64,000 nt of DNA from Nevskia sp035651715 (GTDB lineage Bacteria; Pseudomonadota; Gammaproteobacteria; Nevskiales; Nevskiaceae): contig DASRFD010000049.1 of assembly GCA_035651715.1 (NCBI GenBank), forward strand, positions 1 to 64,000. Reading direction: 5' to 3'. Below, piece by piece: positions 57,323-64,000 of the stretch. The position numbers were made by a program, and so were the translations under genes. Every line of letters starts with the position of its first letter. Position 1 is the stretch's first letter. A model generated the notes under the pieces. That model saw only the letters and a list, made by a program, of their open reading frames with translations. It was not told the DNA's origin and ran no database searches.

Positions 57323-59179
57323 CTAGACTCCCTGGCGCACCACGTCCGCGGCGTCCAGCACCGGCAGCTGCACCGTGCCGGAGATCGTCGCCGCCGGTAC
57401 CGCGATGTCGCGCGACCAGGTGATCGGGTATTGCGTGTGGTAGGCGTAGATCAGCAGGCCGAGCTGGTCGCCCTTCTTCAGGCGGATGCCGATGCCGTTC
57501 ATGTCGACGGCGTGGTCGCCGAAGCCGCGCAGCGGGGTGAGCTGGGCGTCGACCAGCTTCCAGTCGGAGGAGCCGCTGGCGAGATAGCCGATGCCGAAGA
57601 AGAAGATCGGGTCGCAGCCACCGACGTTGAGCGGGTTGTTGCACGAGGACGGCGACGCGCCGAGCGGATTGGCCATGGTCACCGACAGCGTCGGGATGCC
57701 GGCCACCAGGCTGTCGTCGGCCGGCGCGGTGTACAGCGGCTGCACCGCCAGCAGGGCCTGGCGGATGTCGCCGCCGAGCAGCGAGCCGACCACGCCGAGC
57801 AGGCTGTTGAGCTGCGGCGTGGTGCTGGCGATGGTGTAGGAGGTGCCGCCATGCTTGACCGCGTGCACCTGGATGGCGTCCTTGTCCGCCAGGCTGATGC
57901 AGAAGTCGCTGCCGGTGGTCAGCACCTTGTCGATGGCGCCGGCGATGCCCTGCAGCTTTTCCTGGAACCAGGCGAAGTCGGCGTCGGCGACCGTGATACC
58001 GCCGCAGGCCTCGGCGCCGCTCGGGCCCTGGAACTCGGGCGGGTTGAGCGCGGCGTAGAACGGGTCCAGCGCGTCCTGCAGGTTGCTGCCCGGCGGCAGC
58101 GGCACGCTGGCCAGCGACACCGGCAGGATGTGGCCGCCCTGGTGGCTGATCAGCCGCACGTCGCCGCCGCGCGCCTTCAGGCACTGGTAGTTGGCGTAGC
58201 CGTTGTTGAAGTTGAACAGGCTGTCCTGGATGCCCTGCGACAGCAGCACGTCGGCCTGGGGGAAGGGCGTGGGCGCCACCTTGAAGCTGTCCGGCACGGA
58301 GACCGGCAGGGTCCAGGCCTGCGGGCCGGGCGGCAGGCCGTCGCAGAAGTAGGATACGCTGTGGTACTTGAAAAAGTTCTGCGCGGTGGGAGTGAAGGCG
58401 TTGTACAGGGCGGCGTCGGTCAGTGATTCGACGATGGTCGGGTCCTGGCGCAGCGGCGACTGGCCCGAAGCCGTGCGGGTCAGCAGGCCGGTAAGGGCGG
58501 TCGCCGGATCGGCTTCGAACACGCCGGCTTCGCCGCCGGCGACCAGGGCCAGGCCCCAGCCGGACTTGACCACGTTGTTCTCGTCCAGCGAATACACCAG
58601 GTCGTGCGGCGTGATGTCCGGCGCCAGCACGTGCAGGCGGTGCTTGGGATCGGCGCCCATCAGCAGGAACTGGTACATGCCGCCGTAGGAGCCGCCGTAG
58701 CTGCCGACCACCATGCTGCCGTCGCCGTGGCGGCGCAGGCCTTCCAGCCTTTCGGCCCAGTCGAGCACCGCCACCAGGTCCTGGCCCTCGTAGTCGGGAT
58801 CCATCACCCGCACCGTGCCGCTGGACTGGCCATTGCCGCGCTCGTCGATGGAGATGACGTAATAGCCGTTGTCCATCAGCTTCTGGATCATGGCGTTCGG
58901 CGCGGTGGCGCGGGTGCCGCCGTAGCCGTGGCTGTTCAGCACCAGCGGGTAGGTCTGGCCGGCCTTGAGGTGGGTCGGCTCGAACACCTGAAACACCACG
59001 GTGTCGCCGATCGGCGAGGTGATGCTCTGCGCGTAGATCTTGCCGTCGCGGTCGGCGGCGACCGGGGTGCCGGCGCCGCCGCCTCCATTGCCGCTGCCCA
59101 GCGGCGCACTGCTGCTGCCGCAGGCCTGCAGCAGGAGAATCGAAAGGAACAGCGGAAACAGCCGCGAATGGCGAAGCAT
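57323..59179 (-). CDS. Exported CocE/S15-like alpha/beta hydrolase, lipoprotein
   Basis: A 618-residue protein with lipobox LLLQAC (Cys20), then a Gly/Ser-rich stretch and an alpha/beta-hydrolase domain. It carries PLVLNSHGYGG, VISIDERGNGQSSG and the nucleophile region VVGSYGGSYGGMYQF. GIQDSLFNFNNGY and RLISHQGGHILPVS may carry the Asp and His. The C-terminal third is beta-rich, as in X-Pro dipeptidyl-peptidase/CocE enzymes. It resembles the lipoprotein at 9403-11220 in plan. Likely an envelope esterase or peptidase; substrate unknown. ATG 59179 gives the signal peptide. Confidence 0.8.
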   Translation of the reverse strand: MLRHSRLFPLFLSILLLQACGSSSAPLGSGNGGGGAGTPVAADRDGKIYAQSITSPIGDTVVFQVFEPTHLKAGQTYPLVLNSHGYGGTRATAPNAMIQKLMDNGYYVISIDERGNGQSSGTVRVMDPDYEGQDLVAVLDWAERLEGLRRHGDGSMVVGSYGGSYGGMYQFLLMGADPKHRLHVLAPDITPHDLVYSLDENNVVKSGWGLALVAGGEAGVFEADPATALTGLLTRTASGQSPLRQDPTIVESLTDAALYNAFTPTAQNFFKYHSVSYFCDGLPPGPQAWTLPVSVPDSFKVAPTPFPQADVLLSQGIQDSLFNFNNGYANYQCLKARGGDVRLISHQGGHILPVSLASVPLPPGSNLQDALDPFYAALNPPEFQGPSGAEACGGITVADADFAWFQEKLQGIAGAIDKVLTTGSDFCISLADKDAIQVHAVKHGGTSYTIASTTPQLNSLLGVVGSLLGGDIRQALLAVQPLYTAPADDSLVAGIPTLSVTMANPLGASPSSCNNPLNVGGCDPIFFFGIGYLASGSSDWKLVDAQLTPLRGFGDHAVDMNGIGIRLKKGDQLGLLIYAYHTQYPITWSRDIAVPAATISGTVQLPVLDAADVVRQGV

Positions 59180-59314
59180 TGCTTGAGAACTCCCCGAGTG
59201 GCCGCGGCGCGGCCTTGTTGTATGTGATGGGCCAGCTTCGGCGGCGCGGACGCCACCGGCAATAGGAAATATATACCTTTGGGCTACACTCGCCGGCGCA
59301 ACCCCGGAGAAACC

Positions 59315-60187
<873 letters not shown>

Positions 60188-60246
60188 GCGGCGCGGATGA
60201 CGCAAAAAACAGGCGGGTTGCGGCAATGCCGCTTGCCCGCGCCGTA

Positions 60247-61251
60247 TCAGGCGGCGAAGTAGTCGCGCACCGCCCCCGCCACCGTTGCCACGTCCCGCTC
60301 CGCGATGTCCAGGTGCGTCACCAGGCGGGTGCCGTACAGCGCCTGGATCAGGATGCCGCGCTGCTTCAGGTGCGCCTCCAGCGGCGCGCAGTGCTCCGGC
60401 GGAATGGTCAGGAACACCATGTTGGTGGCCTGGCCGCTGAGCTGCAGCGGCGCGATCTGCGCGAGCAGCTGCGCCAGCCGCGCGGCGTTGGCGTGGTCCT
60501 GCGCCAGCCGTGCCACGTTGTGCTCCAGCGCATACAGGCAGGCGGCGGCGAGCACGCCGGACTGGCGCATGCCGCCGCCCAGCACCTTGCGCCAGCGATG
60601 GGCGCGCTCGAGCAGCGCCTTGCCGCCGACCAGCACCGAGCCGACCGGAGCGCCCAGGCCCTTGGAGAAGCACAGCGAGACGCTGTCGAAGCCGGCGCAG
60701 ATTTCGTGCAGCGACCGGCCCGAGGCGACGGCGGCGTTGAAGGCGCGGGCGCCGTCGAGATGGGTGGCGAGGCCGCGGCCATGCGCCAGCGCCGTCGCCT
60801 CCCGCATGTAGGCGGCGGGCAGCACGCGGCCATGCCAGGTGTTCTCCAGCGTCAGCAGGCGGGTGCGGGCGAAGTGGGCGTCGGCCGGCTTGATCGCCGC
60901 GGCGACCCGCTCCAGCGGCAGGCTGCCGTCGGCTTCCTGCTCGATCGGCTGCGGCTGGATGCTGCCGAGCACCGCGGCGCCGCCGCCCTCGTGGCGATAG
61001 GTGTGGGCCAGCTGGCCGACCAGGTATTCGTCGCCGCGCTCGCAGTGTGCCATCAGCGCGGCGAGGTTGCTCTGCGTGCCGCTGGGAAAGAACAGGCCGG
61101 CTTCCTTGCCGGCGCGCTCGGCCACCACCGCCTGCAGGCGCGCCACGGTGGGATCGTCGCCCCAGACGTCGTCACCGACCTCGGCCGCGCTCATGGCGGC
61201 GAGCATGGCGGGCGAGGGGCGCGTGACGGTGTCGCTGCGCAGGTCGATCAT
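60247..61251 (-). CDS. ltaE: Low-specificity L-threonine aldolase
   Basis: A 334-residue PLP enzyme beginning MIDLRSDTVTRPSPAMLAAM, with VGDDVWGDDPTV as in LtaE. The PLP lysine is Lys197 in CFSKGLGAPVGS, the same number as in E. coli LtaE. LATHLDGARAFNAAV holds the PLP-binding Asp. It cleaves L-threonine or L-allo-threonine to glycine and acetaldehyde. ATG 61251 is the family start. The acetaldehyde product is also the product of EutBC, though the genes are 40 kb apart. Confidence 0.94.
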   Translation of the reverse strand: MIDLRSDTVTRPSPAMLAAMSAAEVGDDVWGDDPTVARLQAVVAERAGKEAGLFFPSGTQSNLAALMAHCERGDEYLVGQLAHTYRHEGGGAAVLGSIQPQPIEQEADGSLPLERVAAAIKPADAHFARTRLLTLENTWHGRVLPAAYMREATALAHGRGLATHLDGARAFNAAVASGRSLHEICAGFDSVSLCFSKGLGAPVGSVLVGGKALLERAHRWRKVLGGGMRQSGVLAAACLYALEHNVARLAQDHANAARLAQLLAQIAPLQLSGQATNMVFLTIPPEHCAPLEAHLKQRGILIQALYGTRLVTHLDIAERDVATVAGAVRDYFAA

Positions 61252-61492
61252 GGGGCTGCGGAACTCGAAATAGGGGGTCGGCGCACTGTACGCCAGAACA
61301 CCGCGTTTGGTTGCCGCGCATCGCGGACCGGTGGCCTGCCGCCAGCCTCGCAGCACCAGGGTCCCTGTCCGGCGCAGCACCTGGGCCGTTCGTCATCGCG
61401 GCGGCACCGCCGGACCGCCGCCGTGTGGCGCCCCGGGAAATCAGGCCGATGCTGGTTCCAGGCACCGCATCGTCGCAGCAAGGGAGCGCTTC

Positions 61493-61672
61493 ATGAACCC
61501 AGGCATCCGCATCCTCGTCGCCCTCGGCTCGGTGACGCTGTTCCTGGGGCTGCGGCTGCTGGCGCTGTTCCGCTTCGACCACGCCCTGCTCAGCTGGCTC
61601 GCCGGCGGCACCCATGCGGCGCCGGTTCCGTTGCCGGTGCGAACCGACCACCCGGAGCTGCGCCGCCGCTGA
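61493..61672 (+). CDS. Small membrane protein (59 residues)
   Basis: ATG 61493 follows AAGGGAGCGCTTC, a fair ribosome site. The protein reads MNPGIRILVALGSVTLFLGL, a hydrophobic segment through about residue 26, then a short polar tail with Pro and Arg. No family is recognised. The antisense and longer frames here show no conserved sequence. It may be real, but short hydrophobic frames are common in GC-rich DNA. Confidence 0.45.
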   Translation: MNPGIRILVALGSVTLFLGLRLLALFRFDHALLSWLAGGTHAAPVPLPVRTDHPELRRR

Positions 61673-62022
61673 TGTTGCCGCCGCATTGCGGCCGCCCTTA
61701 CTCCTGGCAGGAAAGACGGGGACGCCTCCGCCGGAGCCGCCCCGCCGACGGCGTGCCGGCGTAGCCGGGTGTGGCTGACCGGCAGCGTGCCGCCGGCGAC
61801 GCTCTCGCCGGTCGTCGTTGTGGGGGACGCGGAGTTGTTGTTATTGTCGCAGCCGGACGGCACGGTGGGGGCCCGCATGACCGTGCGGCGGCCCGGAAAA
61901 TGCCGCTGGCAGGAATCGCCGGGATCATGGGAATGCCGGCGTGACCGTCCCTGCAAAACCGCGCGAAGGTGCGGCATTAAAAAAGTCTTGACGATCGGCC
62001 GCGCGGCAAAGGGAGAACCACG
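61673..62022. other. Gene-free interval of about 350 bases
   Basis: No supported gene, RNA or repeat was seen between the 59-residue ORF and the GST gene. The last 60 bases are less GC-rich and include TTAAAAAAGTCTTGACGATC, which may belong to the GST promoter, and GGGAGAACC as ribosome site. Confidence 0.4.
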
Positions 62023-62691
62023 ATGATCACCGTCCACCACCTCAACAATTCCCGCTCGCAGCGCGTGCTGTGGCTGCTGGAGGAGCTGGGCGTGCCGTAT
62101 CGGATCAAGCACTACCAGCGCGACGCCGCGACCATGCTGGCGCCGCCCGAGCTGAAGGCGGTGCACCCCCTGGGCAAGTCTCCGGTGATCGACGACGACG
62201 GCGTGGTGATCGCCGAATCCGGCAATATCGTCGGCTACCTGGTGGAGCGCTACGGCCAGGGGCGGCTGGCGCCGGCTGCGGGCACGCCGCAGCGGCTGCG
62301 CTACGACTACTGGCTGCACTACGCCGAGGGCTCGGCGATGCTGCCGCTGCTGCTGAAGCTGATCTTCGGCAAGGTCGCCACGGCGCCGATGCCGTTTTTC
62401 GTCAAGCCGATCGCGCGCGGCATCGTCGCCAAGGTCAACCAGCAATTCATCGACCCGCAGCTCAGGCTGCACTTCGACTACATCGAGGCCGAGCTGGGCC
62501 GCGACGCCTGGTTCGCCGGCGAGGCGTTCAGCGCGGCGGACGTGCAGATGAGCTTCCCGCTGGAGGCGGCCGCGGCGCGCGGCGCCGGCGCGGTGGGACC
62601 GAAGACCCGCGCCTTCCTCGACCGCATCCATGCGCGGCCGGCCTACCGGGCGGCGCTGGAGAAGGGCGGCCAGTACGAGCTGTTGAGCTAG
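62023..62691 (+). CDS. Glutathione S-transferase family protein
   Basis: A 222-residue GST. The thioredoxin-like N-domain includes MITVHHLNNSRSQRVLWLLE (catalytic Ser in NNSRS) and HPLGKSPVIDDDGVVIAESG, with the cis-Pro and ES glutathione contacts. The C-domain has FAGEAFSAADVQMSFPLEAA, where the N-capping S/T-x-x-D motif is SAAD. It probably conjugates or peroxidises electrophiles with glutathione. The TAG stop forms part of the left end of the palindromic element at 62691. Confidence 0.93.
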   Translation: MITVHHLNNSRSQRVLWLLEELGVPYRIKHYQRDAATMLAPPELKAVHPLGKSPVIDDDGVVIAESGNIVGYLVERYGQGRLAPAAGTPQRLRYDYWLHYAEGSAMLPLLLKLIFGKVATAPMPFFVKPIARGIVAKVNQQFIDPQLRLHFDYIEAELGRDAWFAGEAFSAADVQMSFPLEAAAARGAGAVGPKTRAFLDRIHARPAYRAALEKGGQYELLS

Positions 62692-62742
62692 GGCCTACGC
62701 CATATCGATCGCAGCGATCGAAAAAATCGCGCTAACAGGCCC
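62691..62742. mobile_element. Short palindromic element, internally deleted relative of 57108-57276
   Basis: Its 52 bases start GGGCCTACGCCATATCGATC and end GCTAACAGGCCC. Read on the other strand they give GGGCCTGTTAGCGCGATTTT, then TCGATCGCTGCG, then ATCGATATGGCGTAGGCCC. That is the left end plus the right end of the 57 kb element with the middle missing and four bases lost near one tip. It fills the gap between two convergent stops, overlapping the GST stop. Confidence 0.65.
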
Positions 62743-62755
62743 TCGCGCAATCGCC

Positions 62756-63118
62756 CTAGCTGCGGCACCGCAGGCGCGGCGCCGGCGCGGCCGCCGGTTC
62801 CACGGCGGCGGCAGGGCCGTCTTCTTCCAGGCACAGCAGGTCCCAGCCGCCGCGGTACGGCTGCCAGGTGGCATACCACTGCGCGTTCGCGGCGGTGCGC
62901 ACCACCACGTAGGCCTCGTCCATCTGCGCCAGCACGGCGCGGACGCCGGCGGCTTGCGGCAGGTGGCGCAGGCCCTGTTCGGCGACGATGGCGCCGGGCG
63001 GCAGGCGCAGCGAGGGGCGGCGCGGAGCGGAGCTTTCCGCCGGTGTGTCGAAGTGCAGCAGTTGGCGCAGCTTGTTCAGCATGATGCGGGTCCAGACCAG
63101 CGGCCGTTCGCGGCCCAT
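62756..63118 (-). CDS. Small hypothetical protein
   Basis: A protein of 120 residues from ATG 63118, or 108 from ATG 63082 (MLNKLRQLLHFDTPAESSAP), which has the better opening. It reads LPPGAIVAEQGLRHLPQAAG, VVVRTAANAQWYATWQPYRG and GWDLLCLEEDGP, then a Pro/Ala-rich tail. No signal, membrane segment or family is recognised. It is convergent with the GST gene. Confidence 0.55.
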   Translation of the reverse strand: MGRERPLVWTRIMLNKLRQLLHFDTPAESSAPRRPSLRLPPGAIVAEQGLRHLPQAAGVRAVLAQMDEAYVVVRTAANAQWYATWQPYRGGWDLLCLEEDGPAAAVEPAAAPAPRLRCRS

Positions 63119-63232
63119 GCGCTATGAGGCGACAAAAGCCGGGCCCCATCCGGCTTGCCGCGATGAACGGCGGCGGAAACCCGACCGGCACCCGGTGGCG
63201 GCATAATCGGCGTCAACAGCCGGGAGGGTTCC

Positions 63233-63688
63233 ATGCAGGCGGTCGATGCGGAGTTCGAGCAGCGCGTGCGCGACAGCTTCGCCCGCCAGGGCGCCATGCG
63301 CCACCTCGGCGCGGTGCTGGCGGAGATCGCCCCCAGGCGGGTGGCGATCGAACTGCCGTACCGGCCGGAACTGAGCCAGCAGCACGGCTACTTCCACGCC
63401 GGCATGGTCAGCACCGTGGCCGATTCCGCCGGCGGCTATGCCGCCTACACGCTGTTCCCGGCGGACAGTTCGGTGCTGACGGTGGAGTTCAAGGTCAACC
63501 TGATCGCGCCGGCCGACGGCGAGCGGGTGCGCGCGGTCGGCCAGGTGATCCGCAGCGGCCGCACCCTGACCATCTGCGAGCTGAGGGCCTACGTCCTGAA
63601 AGGCGGCCGGGAAACGCAGTGCCTGCACGGCATGGCGACCCTGATGTGCCTGGCCGGTAAAAGCGACGCGCCTCAGTCGCGGAAATAA
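63233..63688 (+). CDS. PaaI-family hotdog thioesterase
   Basis: A 151-residue single hotdog-fold protein. The signature is QQHGYFHAGMVSTVADSAGG, matching the H-G-x-x-H-x-G...D of PaaI-type acyl-CoA thioesterases. VLTVEFKVNLIAPADGERVR and GQVIRSGRTLTICELRAYVL form the sheet. It probably hydrolyses an aromatic or medium-chain acyl-CoA. ATG 63233 with GGGAGGGTTCC upstream is a strong start. Its 3' end overlaps the next, convergent gene by 16 bases. Confidence 0.9.
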   Translation: MQAVDAEFEQRVRDSFARQGAMRHLGAVLAEIAPRRVAIELPYRPELSQQHGYFHAGMVSTVADSAGGYAAYTLFPADSSVLTVEFKVNLIAPADGERVRAVGQVIRSGRTLTICELRAYVLKGGRETQCLHGMATLMCLAGKSDAPQSRK

Positions 63689-64000
63689 CGCGCGCCGAGG
63701 TAATCGAGGTAGGCCGGGTCGACGCCGCCGGCCGCGCGCAGGCGGCGGTACAGTTCCTGGTAGCTGAGCCAGCGGAAGTCCAGTTCGGCGCCGGCGTGCC
63801 CGGCGAAATGCCCGAGCTCGCGCCGGTGCTCGCGCGCCGCCGGGCCGCTCCATTCGTAGTAGAGATAGCAGAGGCCGAAGCCGGCGCGGCACTGCGTGGC
63901 CATGCCCAGCGCATGCTTGAGCAGCTGGCTGGCATAGAGGTAGCGGTAGCGGGTCCGGCCCTGCTGGATCTCTTCGGCCAGAGCCTGGCAGGCGGGCAGG
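63673..64000 (-). CDS. C-terminal part of a hypothetical protein (possibly PGN_0703-like nuclease fold), cut by window edge
   Basis: The frame is open from the right edge to the stop at 63673 (about 108 codons). Visible sequence includes RTRYRYLYASQLLKHALGMA, FGLCYLYYEWSGPAAREHRR and FRWLSYQELYRRLRAAGGVD. The YLYYEW strand with a late WLSYQEL resembles the C-terminus of PGN_0703-like PD-(D/E)XK proteins, but this is low certainty. The start and any catalytic motif are outside the window. Confidence 0.45.
   Translation of the reverse strand, partial: LPACQALAEEIQQGRTRYRYLYASQLLKHALGMATQCRAGFGLCYLYYEWSGPAAREHRRELGHFAGHAGAELDFRWLSYQELYRRLRAAGGVDPAYLDYLGARYFRD

Overview
The window is 64 kb of very GC-rich, densely packed bacterial chromosome on both strands. 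No rRNA, tRNA, CRISPR array, prophage, plasmid gene or transposase was recognised. Several traits point to a gammaproteobacterium: FimV/HubP-type proteins, an RpoE/AlgU-like sigma factor, a Fur box on an Nramp gene, and many AraC regulators of the OruR/ArgR type. The mix of P450, sterol-desaturase-type enzymes, DUF1302 and DUF1329 proteins, MAPEG, GST and crotonase suggests the order Nevskiales (Solimonas, Nevskia or Hydrocarboniphaga relatives). This placement is inference from gene content, not a search result.

Layout. 0-9 kb: end of a DUF899 gene, DUF2182 membrane protein, LysR regulator, a frameshifted DHA2-family exporter with a TetR regulator, a uracil-DNA-glycosylase-family protein, a GH5 lipoprotein and a DUF1302 outer-membrane protein. 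9-18 kb: secreted CocE-like hydrolase and SDR (the SDR lacks a normal start codon), two AraC regulators, CMD protein, GNAT, sterol-desaturase-type oxygenase, HAD phosphatase and ICMT-like membrane methyltransferase. 19-28 kb: ethanolamine ammonia-lyase eutBC, two VOC proteins, AhpD-like protein, TehA-like channel, AraC regulators, Fsr-type exporter, and a DUF1348-TetR operon with a clear double operator.

28-32 kb: a FimV-like protein abutting a membrane PAS-GGDEF-EAL protein whose two catalytic motifs are degenerate, then dodecin. 32-42 kb: M20 amidohydrolase, a three-gene cluster with a DUF1851 (Tdi1-immunity-like) protein, 2-hydroxyacid dehydrogenase, FabG-like SDR, a YfeH-like symporter divergent from LysR, and mntH under a Fur box. 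42-50 kb: a second FimV-like protein, phosphoesterase lipoprotein, DUF1329 protein, another fatty-acid-hydroxylase-type enzyme coupled to a GntR regulator, and a mostly gene-free stretch with one small membrane protein. 49-64 kb: Fpg-family glycosylase, small exported proteins, an orphan RpoE-like sigma factor, MAPEG, P450, a second large secreted hydrolase, crotonase, threonine aldolase, GST, PaaI thioesterase and a truncated gene at the right edge.

The genes mostly form regulator-plus-enzyme pairs rather than one pathway. The items most worth a second look are the FimV-like/degenerate GGDEF-EAL pair, a MITE-like palindromic element at 57.1 kb with an internally deleted relative at 62.7 kb, the orphan sigma factor with an N-terminal extension, the DUF1851 cluster, and eutBC next to a membrane methyltransferase and a phosphatase.
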